A stretch of DNA of 64,000 nucleotides. Origin: Zonotrichia leucophrys gambelii. Its lineage: Eukaryota; Chordata; Aves; Passeriformes; Passerellidae. Location of the stretch: positions 142,125,917 to 142,189,916 of the forward strand of contig NC_088171.1 in the NCBI RefSeq assembly GCF_028769735.1. The letters run 5' to 3'. Shown here one piece after another: positions 13,786 through 29,049 of this stretch. Position 1 is the stretch's first letter; the number at the start of each line of letters is the position of its first letter. The notes under the pieces are model-generated. The model was given only the letters and a program-made list of their open reading frames with translations. It was not told the origin of the DNA and did not search any database. The translations under genes were made by a program, and so were the position numbers.

Positions 13786-16700
13786 GGACATGGTATCAGA
13801 GCTGTTACATGGCACACAGTTCTCACTGACTTCAGGGTTTATGCAAAGCAGACTGCAGTCTTGCGTCAGGTTTCATAGGTCATCTCAAAGCACTCCTTTT
13901 CTAAATTTGGAACAAGGAAACTCCCTTCCTAACTTCCCTTTTCCTTTCCCTACCAGTCTTCTATTCATTCCATCCCCCTCAGGCTACTTTTCCCAATCTT
14001 CCCCTTTCTTCCTCAAGTCTTCCATCTTATCCTGCTTTGATCAGAATGTTTCTTTCTTCACGTAGTCCACTTAGCCTAGCTAGGGAAATGATGATATTCC
14101 TTTCTTCTCTCTGGACTCATGCCGAGTCTAGATTACATCTCACTATTACTAAGCCCAGAAGCAAATGTGTTGGCTTTTTAGAAAGTTCATGTTGAGTAAA
14201 ATGGACAGACCTTATAGTGAAGACAAAAATTTATTCCCTACACTTGGGCTCAACTTCAGGTCCCTGGTTCAGCACAAATGGGTAATGGAGCTGTCCAAAG
14301 AACAAGCTGTCAGAATTATGAGGTAAAACTGCATAATTTTCCTTGGCTCTGTGATTTTGGTGCCTGGATGTATTTTTTTGACTGAAATTCAATCAGTTTC
14401 AGTCCAAGTTGATACCATTTAGGAAAATTGTATACTGTATTACTGAAAATGCTATTTCTGATGAAACTCCTGTTTGTGCGTATGTTTGAGAACAAAGTAC
14501 CATCAATTTAATTTATTTGATACTAGCCTTGTCAGATGGCTTTACATGGGGACATGAAAGAAATTTATATATTTTTCTTTAGTAATTAGTATTTTTTATT
14601 GAAGTGCTACTATTTTGTTGCATTCTGTACAGTAGAGTGTTTTGGGTTTTTGATTACAGGTGCAACAGAAAAGAGGCAATAAAACCTGAGTATCTGCAGG
14701 CAAAGTTTGGGGTTGGTACAGCATCCAGTTGTGATGACCAGTGATGATCCTCTTGTAGCACTTTGGGAAGATTAGAGCTTAGAGTTTATCCATATCTTAA
14801 CAGTAGAGAGTGTTACAGTTAGTCCTTTTCCAGAGAACAGTGATCTCCTCTCAGTTCTTGAAGCAGAAAAAGGCACAGGTAGTGACTTTTTTTTTTTTTT
14901 GACAAGCAGAAGTCTACGCCCGCCCTGTAAGACAGCCTGACAAACTAGTAAATCCAGTACATGGTATGGACTAAATAACAAACAGAGTATTAATGGAAAT
15001 CCAGGATACTTGGCATCTTTTGAACAGCTTCTCTTTTTTTAGGAGGGCTGGTCCATAGATCTTCATCCTGCTAATATTGGTGTGATTTATCTTTTGCTAA
15101 TGTAGTAGTTAACAATTTCAAATGCAGGCTTCACACACTATAGGTGTTGGCCCTTCAAGAACAAGTCTAAGCCTCACAAGGATAAGTTTGCTTAAACCCT
15201 ACAGACTGAAAACCACTGGTATACAGCCTGTTGATGAATGGAGTCTTATCTTGGAAATCCTTGAAGAAAGAAATGTTAGTTTTAAATATTTTTTTAAGTA
15301 GCATGGATGCACAAAGCACCGCAGTAGTGAATAGCATTTCAGGACTGGTGCTATAAATGATACTAAACTACAAATGTAACTTTCAGAACTGAAAATTCAC
15401 AAGTGTTTTACACAGATATCATATATATCTACATAAAAAGCCATTATATTTAATCGTCCAGATTAGTATTTTGAGATTTTTAAAGGAACATTACATTTTG
15501 TACTTGCTAATTGCCTACATTTTGTGTGTGAACTTCCCAGGTGTGCCGACACCTATTGTTCAAAATACTTGCCTTTGCAATTGCTCTCTATTTGCTGTAG
15601 CAAAATACACTCAAAGCTTACTCTTGAAAAAATGCTTTTGTTCATGATAGTTTTGTATTCATAATGATATATATTCATAGGAATAAAGAGTATTCAGCTC
15701 CCTCAGGGAGTGTTTGGGTTTGAATCTTAAATGCTGCAGTTCTGGCAAACAAGTGATATCAGGGGAGAGATAATGCTGGAATGGCTTGAGAAGGAGTGGA
15801 TTGGAAAGGGTGAAGGGAATGTGGTCAAAGCTGCAGGTGTGGGAGCCCTTTCTTATCATAAATTAGAACAGTCTGATTTGCTGCCGCTACATCTGTATGG
15901 AAGCTCTAAATTTCTAGGAGAGGCTGATTTCAAAAGATAAGCAATCGGGGATGTACCTCTACATCAAAGAATTTTGCATTTGGTCCATGCTATTTTATCC
16001 TCTTAACAATCTCAGAAGAAAATTTCTGGGCAAAGGCATATTGTAGTTGGAACATTTCAATTGGTGTTCTGCTCTGGGTATGGAAGTAACTCGTGAAAAC
16101 TATTAAACAACAACAACAAATTTTGATTTATAAACTCTCACAGTGTCAGATTTTTTAAAATATGCATGCCCAATCTGGTTCTTCTTTTTTTTTGGTTTTT
16201 TTTTTTCTTTTTTCTCAATTGTATTTCAATTTTTTGTCCTTTTGGATTGGCTTCTTTAGAGTTGTATTAAAACAACACTAGCATGTATTAAAAGTGTGGT
16301 CAGCAGAATAGGAGGAACAATAAGGGCATAATGTATTCATGGTTTGGATTATTTGTTCTCAAAAATCACTTTTAAAGTTACTTATGAATTTGGGCACGTG
16401 GAAGATTTTCATTTCCTCTTCTTGAGTTTTAAGGAAGTTTGTATTTTTTTGTCTTCTCTTTCTAAGAAGAAATAGCTATAGTCCAAAGTTCACCAAAATG
16501 TGGCGTTCCAGTAATTATTGTTTCTGTAGACCCAAACCAAGAGTTTGATTTAACAAAAGCTTTTTCTCTAGGAGATGTTTTATCCCTTAATGACTGTAGA
16601 AATTGTGAATGTTGGCTATAGCTCAGGATGTCCTGAACATATGATCCTGAATGTTCATCCAGAGACTAGGCGGCTGGTGTAGCTGGAAGAGACTGGAGAT

Positions 16701-16954
16701 TTTTAGATGTGAACACCTTTTCAAAAATTAAACCCAAACCCCCAAAACTGCTTTCCTATAATTTAAGGTAAATCACAGATTTTTAAAAAATCATGAAAAC
16801 AAACCCCAAGTAATCAACTACATTATTTAAAATGAGATTTTTGCTTTCTGTTCCTTAGCCTCTAATTCATAGCAGAGCTGTAAAATCAAATCTGTTCTTT
16901 TGAACTTTGAAAAGAAGAAAAAGTCTTAAATGTGGTGCCTAATGTACATGGTTC

Positions 16955-17010
16955 TTATAGAGTAATTAACAGTGTCAGGTCTCTGCTCCAAGCAGCTTAC
17001 AGTGCAAATG
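16955..17010 (-). mobile_element. Possible ancient MIR-like SINE tail, antisense
   Basis: AGTGTCAGGTCTCTGCTCCA followed by AGCAGCTTACAGTGCAAATG resembles the antisense tail 'ccctgccccaagcagcttacaatctaaat'. It is short, so the call is weak. Confidence 0.35.
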
Positions 17011-20000
17011 CCTTATGGAATGTGACGTGCAAGAGAAAATGCACATTGTTTGTTAATTCTGGAATTTTCACTTTAGTGCATGTATGTAGGATTAGCTATG
17101 GATTCTGTATCCACACAATACAGTGTGCATTTTCAGTCTCCTCTTACAGCACTGTGAATAAGCCTCTTATTTGAAGCAAAAGTGCTTAATTGAATTGTAT
17201 ATAAGCTGAATCTTTCTTCTATTGTGTTTCCTTTGATTAGGAATTGCTCTGGGAGAACATAAGCAAAACTTTCAGGTAAAACACTATGCACAGCTGGGTG
17301 GTGCCTGAATACAGATAAACCTGAAAAGTAACAAGTAATAAACTCACTTATTCTCTTCCAGCTACACAGAGTGATCCAGAAATATTTCATCTTATTAAAC
17401 ATGCTTGTGAGAAATGTTACCTGTCTGTAATCAAACTTGCTCTGCAGTGTAGACTCTGGATGGCAAAATAAGAGAGTGTTCAACATCAAAATCTCTGTTC
17501 TCTACACTTTGGCTTGTGAGTCTCATAATTGTTAACACTACAGAAACTGGAGCATAAGCAAATTCCTGATATAAACAGCAAAACTGAATGTCCACCTATT
17601 GTGTAATCAAGGAAATATTTTTATTGCCCTATAAAAGTGGAGTTTGATAGGTAAAACAAGGCACTAAATGTGCACAGCTTGATGTGCCACTGACCTAGGC
17701 TGTCAATAGCCTTACATCAGCCCCTGTCTTGTTAAGTCTCCTCTTGTCTCTGTGTTTGGTGCCTCGTGAAAGGGAGTGTGGGCTTGTAGAGCTAAACAGA
17801 ACTGAGATATGTGCAAAGTTCTGGAAAGGCATTATGAACCCCAAAACACAGTTCAGCAGTGCTGTTGCTTACTCTTGATTTCATCATCATTTTTTTCCTA
17901 AGCCTGCTGTTTTTCTGTGGTGAAATTACATATTTATTCCAGCCATTGCCAGCTGAAAATGGTTTCACATTATGCCAAGTGCATCTGTGAAATAATCTCC
18001 TGACAGCTGCCTTGTCTGTTCCTAGAATCATGTTTCTTGAGCAGAAAGTGGTAGAACACTCAAAATGATCCAAAGCAGCTTCTCACTTACTAGCAGCTGC
18101 AGAAACATGAAGGAAACACAAAGACCTCAGACTGAAAAAAGGCCATCAAGATAGGGGAAGTAGAAAGTTTATTATTTGGTTATTAAAAATGTAAATAAAT
18201 GTAGCAACATGGAAGCTGCTGCAATGTTTAACTACCATGAGGAAAACTAAACAGAAATGCTGGGATCCTGCTACAGAGTTGATGAATGTTCCAAGTATTA
18301 CCCAAGAGGAAAAATGCTTTAAAGCCTGGCAGTTAATTTCCTGCAGATGAATTACAGGCACTGTTAAATGGAGAGTATTGCTTTTGACTTCAGCAATACT
18401 AAGATTTCTTCCATTTGGAAAAAAAGAGTAAAGAATAGTTTGAATTTGCCTGTCACGGACATTTGTAAAGGCTGTATGCCAAGTTTGGCTTTGCTGTGTA
18501 TTTTGTACTAGGTGCTTTGTCTGCTTTAATTTCTTCGTTCTCAGATCTAGGTTGCCTCATCATCGTGTTTCTGCTGAATAGCAAAAAGAATGTTTGATTG
18601 TGGTTTATTGCTTGGTGACTGAGGGACATTGCTGATATGTTGGAGGCTATTCTTCTTGCTCTTCATGCACTTCTGAGAAAGGCTTAGCAGGTGCTGGCAG
18701 ACAACTGTATGTCATCATCAGCTGTTTTGAAATGTGGCAGTCCTTAAGGCCATATTCTGTCTCACAGGTAGTTTATTATGATGCTTTGTAGAGCCATCGC
18801 TTCAGAATTTAGAAAGCAGCCTCATCAGTATGCTGGTGAAATACAGATGTGTCTCTCTTTACACAGAAGAGCCTGTAAGTTCAGCATCTCCCATGGAATA
18901 ATACTTGGGTGATATTGCCAACTGGCTGTCTTAAAGCTGCCTTATTTTCAACCCTGGAAAAACTAAAGTGCTGCTGCTGAGTGAAGGTCATTGATGGAAG
19001 CTTATTCTTTGTCTCCCTGTTTATTTAATAACTGTGTGTTCGCCGGTAACAAAGCCAAGCTAAAAATCCCAGAAGTTCTTAGAACCTTGCCCTGTTGACA
19101 GAAAATCTTCTGTTGGATTGTCAGGATGTATATTTTCTCGCTACCCAATTTGTACTCTGTGGTTTATTTTGCTGGTAATAAAATAGCAGCATATACCCTA
19201 TGCATCAGATGGAGCTCTGATGGACCGATGGATGTCCCTGTTGCCTTTAATTTATTGATTGACCAACACAGCTGCTCTCCAGTTTCTGTGCACCTTTATG
19301 GATGTGACTTGCGTTTGGATTCCTTATACTAACTCTTACCAGAGGAACAGGTTAACTCTGGCGTTGCACCATCTCTTAATAATGAAATGGATTCTGGCAG
19401 CCTGTTTCCTTGGAGTTCTTCATGCTGGTATCCATTTCCCTCACATCAGGGTATCTAATACCTGAAACCTTCATTAGCTCCAGCTGTAGGTACAAGTTCT
19501 TGTGGTACCTGACCTCCAGTAGTCTGTTGCCATGTCTCCTTTAATCATTGTCTCTCATTACAATTTTAGTTTACTGAGATAGTTAGCTTGAAAAGATGCA
19601 GTTGACAATTTCATCATGAAACAAGAGGCTTAAGTCTTGAAAAGCCTTAAAATAAGGGGTTGTGGCGCTGTCAACAAGCTTGCTTGTATTAATGTTTCTT
19701 GAAAATGTTTGGGTGCTCTTTAATTTGCAGTCTTGCAGCCTTAAGTCTCCATCTGTTCAGCAGATTGTTGAACACCATACATGGTGATTTGTTCCATTTT
19801 ATGTTACTGAACTTTTTAACAAGCACATTTTATTTTTGAGCAGAACATGAAAGTTCCAAACTCTGGGAACTTCAAGGAATGTCTTCTCAAAAACTTTTGC
19901 TGTTATCAAACCCAAGACCTGTTTTACACTGTTTATTAAAATAGATTGTAAATAAATTGAGCAAATGACAACTGCTCTCACCAATGGGAGAGTTCATAAA

Positions 20001-23000
20001 GAGAAAACTTTTTCCATACCTAATGAGATAACTTGATGCTGAAAAAATATCTCTTAGCTTCACATCTCTGTGACATGCTAGGATTTAACTGCACTGTAGA
20101 TTCTTAGTGAGGCAATGTGAAATAGCTGCTAAAAATAAGTAAAATGTGACTCAATTCTGCCTTGAGCTTCACATCTTGTAGTGAAGTGTTGATCCAACTG
20201 AATTTGATTAGTATTTTCCAAATAATTGCCTGTGTACGACTTTATTTTTCTCTTAAAGTTTCTATCAGTAATTATTTCCTATAAATAGCCATGACAAGCA
20301 AGCTGTTGGAACACAGTAAGTTTTTGATTACATGCCTGCTGGAAAGGAGAGTTTAAATAGGAGCAGCAGGAAGCAGCAGTAAATCAAATGCATAAAACTT
20401 AATGACAGCAATATTTTGGCAGAAAATCTTTGACTCTGTTTCAAATGTAGAAATGTTTCTCCTTTCTATTAATTTTTTTAAAGGAAGGGTAGTCTTTTGG
20501 TAGTCTTTTTACCATCCTAATCGAGTCACTAAGGTTTTTGTTCTTCTGGAATCTTCCTAGTGCAGTAGTGTGTGTCAGAGAAACTGTGACTGCTGAGACA
20601 CTGGGACTGTTTATTTTAAAGACAAGTACAGCTTTGGGATTGAAATGTATTTCTCTAGGTCTCTTTTTCTCCTCTCTATTTGAGTTACCACACACAGCCA
20701 GTACAGTCCAGGATTTCTATACTGTGGATATTAATGGGAATATGTGAGCTGCTTCAGAAGGAATGCTGTTTTATAGTAATGCCTATTTTGTGGATGGATA
20801 CTGGAGACCCAGAAAAAGAAGACTTAATTTAAAAAAAAAAAATAAGGGGGCCTTAACTGTCAGGAGTTTGATGGGGAGTTGGGCATATAATTCTCTTTGT
20901 TGATGTTAATTATAGTGATTTGTACAGTAGCTTCCAGAAAGTGTATCTGAACAGAGTCAGAATCCATTTCTCCTCCGTCACAGGCTGATGCATTTTCTTT
21001 CAAATCATCCTTTTTTTAACCATAGTGGTTTTTTTATTTCCCCTGTTAGACGGTTCTTTTACACACCTTAAAGCGGGGAGAGTACTTGCTGCGCAGTAAC
21101 TTTGGCCTGAAGGAGCCCCAGTAAAATGCCTGCTGACCAGGAGTGAAGTTGTACGAGTGAAACTTAGCCCTAATGAACAGAGACAATTTTCAGAATAAGG
21201 ATGCCAGAACCCATAAAGCTTTCAGAAAGCCTAGAAAGTATTTCTGTTCAGGTGGTAAACAGGTTAACATTGTTGAGCTTTTTAAGCATGAGAATAATTT
21301 CAATAGAACTATGGAATTAGTTTGGTCTCCTGACCCATGGCACAAAATCTGAAATTGTTGTGGTTAATAAAGTCTTTATCAGATTTGGAAAAATTAAGCT
21401 CCTTTCTATGCCACACTAGAAGCATTTTATTTCAAAAACCAATTAAACATGTACCAGGAGAGGATAAATTAAGGAGAAATAGGTAACACATTTTGTCATG
21501 AAAGAGGGTCAGTTTGAGGTGACTTGGGGGTCCATTCCAAAACAAAGTCATAAAAACTTATTGAGTAAATTAAAAAAAATATATATGCTTGGTCTAGAGT
21601 AGAAAAACTGTGAGCTGTAGTAAGCATACCACAGATCACTTCAAGCTGGCACAGATAAGTTTAGGAGTAGTGCCTACAGAAAAGAGAACTTCAAGTCTGC
21701 AGAGGTGTGATTAAACTCAGAGCCTCCTGTCTGCCCACAGGACATCTGGGAAGTGTCAGCTGGGTCCCACAGCCTGGCACAAGCACAAGGAGTGCAGGAA
21801 GGGGCTTCTCCTTGGCAGCCAGCAGCCTCTTCTTCCAAAGGAGGTGGTACAGAAAATCAAGGCATTGCAGAAGGAGGAATTTAGTTCTTCTCTGCCAGAA
21901 ATTTTCTTACTTAGGTCAGTATAAAATACACTTCAAAACAGAGTCAGCTCATGAGGTCAAGTAGATGTTACAGTCAGATGGTTTTGTTGTTCTGCACTTG
22001 TGTTCTTTAGAATAACTCTGTGGAGGAGAGCTCTGACCCTCCCAGGAGCTGATCCCAGCAATGCACTAGGGTCCTTGGATAAAGCTGTCTGCATTGCAGG
22101 CTCATTCTCCCAAGCTCCTTGGAAGCAGAAATAATTTCAGCCTAAACTTCTCCAGCAAGATGTTTTGTTACTAACAAAGGGACAAGAAGGGCCCAAAGTA
22201 ATGAGCGCTTTCTTAACTGGATCCCCCAAATCAGGCTCATTATGGTCCAGCAAGAGGAAAAGCATCATATTAAAAATGAATAGAGAAAGCTGAGAGATTA
22301 TATCCAAATTATGAATCCACACCATGAATGCTGTATTTCTCTGGAGAGATTTTATCTTCAAAGAGAAGGCAGTTAGAGTTCAGAGACAGGCAGGAAAAAC
22401 TATTAAAAGCACAAAAATGCTTTCCCATATGAAGAAATCTCAACTGGAAATGAAAAGACAGAAGAAAGGCTTGTAAAGTGATAAATCATGCCAAGAAAAC
22501 AAATTAGAGAGCACAATCTTCTTGTTTTGGATTGAGATATGCTCTACAGTATTCAAGTCAACTCTGTTTAAACCTGCAGAGTGGAGCATTCTTTTTATCC
22601 TAAGTGCAGAGACTTAAATAATACAATATTGAACCCAAAAATTGCAGTGTCTTTTGAATGCCTCCTCAAATAAACTCCAAAAAACTTTTTAAGTAGCTTC
22701 CTGAAATAGTTACATTAGGAAAAAAATGATATTCTGAAAACCCAGAAACCAAACCTTTTCAGAAATTCAAAGACCAAATAGGAGGAAGTCATGTGAGTGA
22801 GGTTGATTTATGAGTGTAATGGTTTTAGTCTTAGGTCTGTGATGCTAAATAGCCAGGCATTCAGACTGAAGGGGTTCATCATAAGCATGTGAAAAGGAGA
22901 ATCTCATAAATATTTCTCATAAGTACTCAAAAAGTAACATCAGAATCATTCCAGGCTGCATTTGAAAAGATATCTACATTTTTAAAAGTTGATATCATTC

Positions 23001-23153
23001 AGAAAGAATTATCGCAGGACAGTGATGCAAGGGAATCCCTCAGGAGTGCAGTGAACATCTGAACTATTTTGAGAGAAGAAAGCATTCTGCTGTAGTGATC
23101 AGAGAAAAAGTAGCTGCATTTCTAGCGCCTAAAGAAGGCCAGTGGTTCCAGCA

Positions 23154-23173
23154 GAGAGTGTGCGTGCACTCTC
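23154..23173. repeat. Perfect 7-bp inverted repeat with 6-base loop
   Basis: GAGAGTG and CACTCTC flank the loop TGCGTG. Confidence 0.85.
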
Positions 23174-25118
23174 ACATGCAGGGCTCCCTTTAGTCACAGG
23201 GTAATGATCAGCCCAGGCTCTGCGATGACTTTTGCATTGCTCACAGAAAAAGGAGGTGGAAAGTGTGCAGCTGGAGCACGGTTGCAAAAGTGTTCAATGT
23301 CCTCTCAGTACACAGAGTAACAGGTTCAGATGACATGCTGAGTCACAAGTTTTACAGGAAATCAGTAAGGAAATAAATGAACCTTTAACTGACATTTGTA
23401 GATGTTTGCTGCAATAAGAGAACAGGAGGGTTATGGAGAGAAAAACACTGTACTTTTTAAAAGTACTGCTGTACTTTTTAGAAGTTGGATGCAACGTACA
23501 TTAAAAGTAAGGGAAAATAATTCAATATCTTGATTTCTTCTCAGAAATCTCTGAATGCTGCATGTATTTGGTCACACTGCTGTGGCCAATGTCAGTAGCA
23601 CTGAGTTCTGCACTGTTCATGTGACAATTTGTATTTCCAGTTGTAGAAACTAAGGCCCCCTACCTGTATTTTGTTGTCAGCATAGTCAGGCAAATTAGTA
23701 TTGTTTGGAGGGATTTCTTGAGTGATTGCTTTGTTGTTCTTATTGCATACATTTTCAAGTTCCTCCCCACCCACCAATCTGTTCCCATTGCTGTGCTATT
23801 CATATTTATGTATGCATTCACAGTTTTCACAGGAATAAATTCTATCCATCTTAATTAAGATGCTTATCCCATCAGGCTGGGTGCTGCACAAATGTTTTGT
23901 AAGAAATAATCCCCACTCAGAATAAACTAAGTCTAGATACAGAAAAGTGAGAAATTCAGTTATGTTCCTAATTTCTGTAAAGCACAAACCCAAATGTTAC
24001 ACTTGATAATGTCCAGATCTTCTAAGTCCCAACCTATTCCTTTGCAAGAAGAATGATGCTTATTTCAAAACACTTGTTGGGGAGTAATATTTACAGCATA
24101 TGATGATGTTATGTTTGGGTTGGTTTTATTTCTTTTGTTTTTTTTCATTATTATTACTTTGCAGTAGTTGAAGGAGAAGAGTGTGGTATAAAGGGGCTTT
24201 TTTTTAGTTTTGTAAGTAATTTTTATTACTCGCTTGGAGTCTTATTTTGAAGTCACATTCTTAAAAGAGGGTAGAAAATAGTGAATAGGAGGTCCAAATC
24301 TAAATTAAATAAGCAAAGGTATACTATAAGAAATTGTAAGGCAGAACACTAAGCATCACAGAAATAATTTCTCAGTCGAAGTCAGCTTTTTAGATTGGAG
24401 TGTTTATATTAAAATAGAGAAGCAAAGCATAATCATGTGCTATTTACTCATTTTTAGCAGAAGTTTCTTTAAGCATGCTTTATTTCATAAGTACTTGGAA
24501 GTGAGGTTTCACATCCTTTCCGAGTCTTTTGTAATACCAGCTCTCTTTGATGTGCTTAAATATCCAGCAGTCCCTTTTTCTAGCAGCAATTTTGTCATTT
24601 TATAATTCAGAAAGTATTAGCACTACAGAATATATCTTCATGCAAATAGGTGATCTTCTGTGAGGGTGTAGTGTGTGGCAACAGTGCAGGTTCCTTCTCC
24701 TCTGTTCCCTCTGGCGCCAGTGTCCATCACTGTTGCACTGTGAGCCCACACACAGCTGGGCTTTTTTGGATGAGAACCAGCAATAAGCCCCAGTGCCTGG
24801 TTATTTTCTTTCACTGCTACTGTTTGTATTTTTGTCTTTAGATTGTACATACAACTCCATTAAATATGTTGAGTATATTTTTGAGTTTCTTTAGAAGCTG
24901 GAAACAGGAAAAAAAACTTAGTAAAATTAGTTCCTTATCAGCAGGTTCACCGAGAACACAAAGTGAAGGAAGAATGAGCATTCAGGAGTCCATTGCTTTT
25001 AGTATTCCTCTTTACTTCATGTTGAATTTCCTCACTCTAATCTGGTATTTGTCAGCATGTGTACAGAAAATAACTTCTTTGGTAGTCATGTAATACCAAA
25101 GCCAGTAGTCACTGTCAT

Positions 25119-25133
25119 GGGTGACTGTCACCC
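25119..25133. repeat. Perfect 7-bp inverted repeat
   Basis: GGGTGAC-T-GTCACCC is perfectly palindromic apart from the centre base. Related TGAC/GTCA words lie on both sides (GTCACTGTCAT, CTGGTGACTG). Confidence 0.85.
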
Positions 25134-25269
25134 AGACTGGTGACTGTGCTGGTGGCTCTATGGGCACCATATGTACAAGATAACTGGCTTTTACTTAATT
25201 ACTACTGCATATACCTTGGTTTTAATCACTAGGTCTTCATGTGTTTTACCAACAAAGGCATCTCAAATT

Positions 25270-25385
25270 TCAAATGATGAAATTCAGACACTGGAAGGGA
25301 AAATTATTTTCTGAAGGTCACTCCACCAGTCAGTGCAGCATCTGGAAGAGCCTAGGAGGAAATGGGTCTTTGTGTAATTCTGGTT
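25270..25385 (-). mobile_element. Probable ancient MIR-like SINE fragment, antisense
   Basis: GAAGGTCACTCCACCAGTCA, then GTGCAGCATCTGGAAGAGCC and AGGAGGAAATGGG, resembles the antisense head of the family (ggtcactc..agtcagtggcagagc...aggaatagaaccc). An upstream GATGAAATTCAGACACTGGA extends the match. The relic is degenerate. Confidence 0.5.
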
Positions 25386-28300
25386 TTGGTGTCTGTAGTG
25401 AATGAGACACTGAACCACACACTGAGTGAGTCACAATGATAGAATGAAATGTTAGACTGATCTATTTATTGCTCTGCAGCCTTCTTATGCTGACAGTAAC
25501 ACAGGCTATGCTGTATTTTTTCCAAATATGAAACTGTATAATTAAAAACTGTTTCATAATGCACATGACAGGTTATCTTCAGGAGAGAGTGATGTTATCA
25601 AAATATTCATGTGCTCCACTGTAGTTCGTTCAGAAGATGCAAGTAAATAAACTCAAAATTTGTAAAACCAATATGAAATCTTAATTTAGTTTCAAGTACA
25701 AAAGTCAAATGCACTTGGTTTTTAAAAGCAAAACCATAAATTATGTATATTAGAAGCTCACTAGCTTTCCTTCTTTTCTGGAGAATTTATGGACAAGCAC
25801 TAATCTCCCAAATTTAGATTCTGCAAAAAAAGTGTGGAAATCAGTGAGTTTCTTTTTCATAGTGTTAATGTAGTCTAATGAAATTGTGTTTTATTCTTTT
25901 AAAATGTCTGTGCAGGAAATAGGCAAAAATACAAGATAATTACACAAGAACAACACAAATATATTTATCTTAAAAGATAAATAAGATATGCAAAATAAGA
26001 GGAATAAGCTAAAATAAGGCAGACAATAAGCCTAGAAGTTAAATGATTGCCTTAATAAAAAAAGAAAAAACTAAGCTTTCATAGAAGCTTTTAATATGAA
26101 AAAACCCAAACCAAAACAAAACCTGTGAGGATAGTTGGGAAACAACTGATGCATGAAGTTATGTCTTAGGCATCTAGAACACCAAAACTATTAAATAGCT
26201 CTTAAGCCGTGCTCCTAGGAGATGATAGCCTTGTCAAAGTTAGATAGCTCTTCCATTCATCTCTTCAAAATGATTGTGAAATATTTGGATGGTAATGGGA
26301 ACAGAGGACTGCAGGACTCTCATGTAGTGAATACAGGGTAGCTATTATTAAACTTTATTTGATGTTTTACATCACTGAATTTTAGATGAGTAGTCATTAA
26401 AATCTTAGGAAGAAGTAGTTAATTGAGTTTGTATACAGTTCTCTTTGTAGCAACTGGATAGATTTCTTTTGCTGCCCGAGAGTTTTATGATATGTAGAAA
26501 TACTGTTAAGAAAGAAATTATGTTCTTTAAAAAGTTATCCTGTTAAAAATTATTTTTGATATGACATGTCCTACTCTCTTCTTTAGGTTTCAAGACTTAA
26601 CAAAAATTTAACACAAAAACCCCCAGTATAATGAATCACAATTCAGGAAAATATAGAAAATAGTTTATGTTGGTTACTTGGGTAGATAATGTCTTTCTAA
26701 GTGAACATACAGGGACACTTAAGACTGGCAGCAGATTTTGATGAATACTTTTTTAATTGCATGTTTTTAATACAAAGGAAATCATACAAGTGATGTCAAG
26801 GAGTATTCTAGCAAGATGTTTCAGAAGAGTATTGCATAATTCAAGCAGTTCAAGGTGGAAGTATTTAATCACACTTGCTGTTATGAAATATTTTGTTATT
26901 CAAGGCAAAACTATAGGTATGCATAAGTATGAATGGAATTATATTTAGATATGGATAGTCAACTTAAAAGATTTTTAGTTTAATAATAGCTTGAAGAAGG
27001 AAATTTATTTACTTAGACATCAGGTCAAAAGGGTACATTCTCAGTTCTGGAGAAACCAAATATATTTACATACTTCAACATTTTTAATGTCCATGTTTTT
27101 TTTTTTTTTTTGCTTTCAGTAAAATTATCAGCCATATATGTTATAGGAAAGTGTTTTTTTTCTACTTGGGAATGTTTTTTATTAAAGAGTATGTAAGCAG
27201 CTCATAGAACTATATTTGTCACATTTTCATCTAATTTCTGGTTTTCTCATGAGAGAAGAAAGTGATCAATTCTGTAATGTTCTGCCTAGAGTTTTATACT
27301 TAGAAGTGTTACTTCTCTTTTTCAATGCCCATTTCTTCTCATACAAATGATAGGAATAATAAACTTACATGTCTGTATAAAGAGGCTGAAATGAGTTTAT
27401 TGTCTCCTGACCCCACCTACGTGCTCAGAATGCAACCTGGTGAAATCCTGCCTTTGCAGTTCATATGGTCATCAGAAATCAAAATAAAAACACATCCTTA
27501 TGTCATAACGTTATACCTTGTAATTGGTACATCTTGTGCAATTCCTTCAGTGGGGATTTCCTTTCTTTCCTGTAAACTGAAATTTTTGTAAGCAGTGTTT
27601 AGACACATTCTTTTGTAAAACCGATCTTATCAGGATTGTGCAGAGCTTCCCATTTTTCTACAGAGGTTAAGGAGTGCCCACCACAAATGGTATGAGTATT
27701 TCAACTGAAAAATGAGATATTTTCAAAATGAGGGGAATTTTTTAGTCTAAATGTTTTAATTTTTTAAATGGAACAAAAGCTATTGTATTTTCATGAAGAC
27801 TGTATACGAAGTAGCATATGTGGACTTAGACAACTCTCTCTTAGGGATGTAAGGAATCCCATGTTGGTTTATTATCCATTATTTCAATGCCTAATAAACA
27901 TGCTTGAGTATTTAGTAAGTTTTACTGGTGTTAGAAAATGATTCATTGAAATGTCAGAGAAATAGCCTTATAAAACTTAAGAAATATGTCTCATTGTTAT
28001 GCCTTACTCCTCCCTTCTTTTCCACCTACCAACCTTCTGCTAGCCCACTACCCCACTTCATCTGTATTGTCGAGCCAGAACAAGACAAAACTTGTGTACA
28101 AGACTTGAAAGAGGAAAATATTAGAACTTAAACTTAATAAACAGAAGAGGTGGTATTGCTTTTAATTTGGTGGTTGTTGTTGTGTTGTTTTGTTGGGTTC
28201 TGTGGGGTTTTTATTGATTTTGATCTCAGATATATTAAGATTAGAATTGGTTGAGAAAAAAAGAATCCATCTTTTCACTCTGACTCAGAATGAAAACTAG

Positions 28301-29049
28301 CAAACTTGACTTATTTTCATGCAGGAGGGGGGCGAGGGTGGTATGTGTGTGTGAAAAGAAATGCCAGAAATGTTTGAATAGTTGTATTCCATTCCAAGCA
28401 AGAAAGCAGAATGGTGCAGGTGGGTCTCCTTCACCTCTTGAGAAGATACCTGCAAACCCACTGGAGGAGTGGGGTCAAGAACTGTCAAAGAAATTTCTTT
28501 TCAATGTTACTACAAGCAATTTAATTTAACGTGGCCCTATGCAGAAAAGATTGAAAGGATAAATTTGTATAGAGCCTGCATTTTATCACCTGATGTGAAA
28601 CATTTGGGAATAAGATGTTCCTTGCAGCTACGACTAAGAAATAACAGCAAAACAAGAGTTTGTGGTTGTTTTCTGACTAGCCATTAATGTGAGATTTTCC
28701 CAGTGCTGAGGTTCTGGAGTTTCAAGTTTCATTTCAGACTTAGGGAAAACATAATATATTTGTAGAAAATCTCTTGCAGCCTTGGGTATTTCTTCCTACT
28801 ACCCTTTCCAGATTTTCCTGACGTTCTGCTGCCCAGACTGTTCTTGTGCCTGTCACTCCCACCTATTCTGCAACCCAACTGCTACAGTATTTTTCATCTT
28901 ACCATCCTAATTCTTGCCCAGTTCATCTGCCATGTGCCACTTGACTTGTTACCCAAATCTGCTTCCCTTCCCCTTTCTTCTCCTATGCCGGGTTCTCTGT
29001 TTTTGTTCACTCACAGTCTCTGCAGACCCAGTTCTAGGCTACAATTTTC

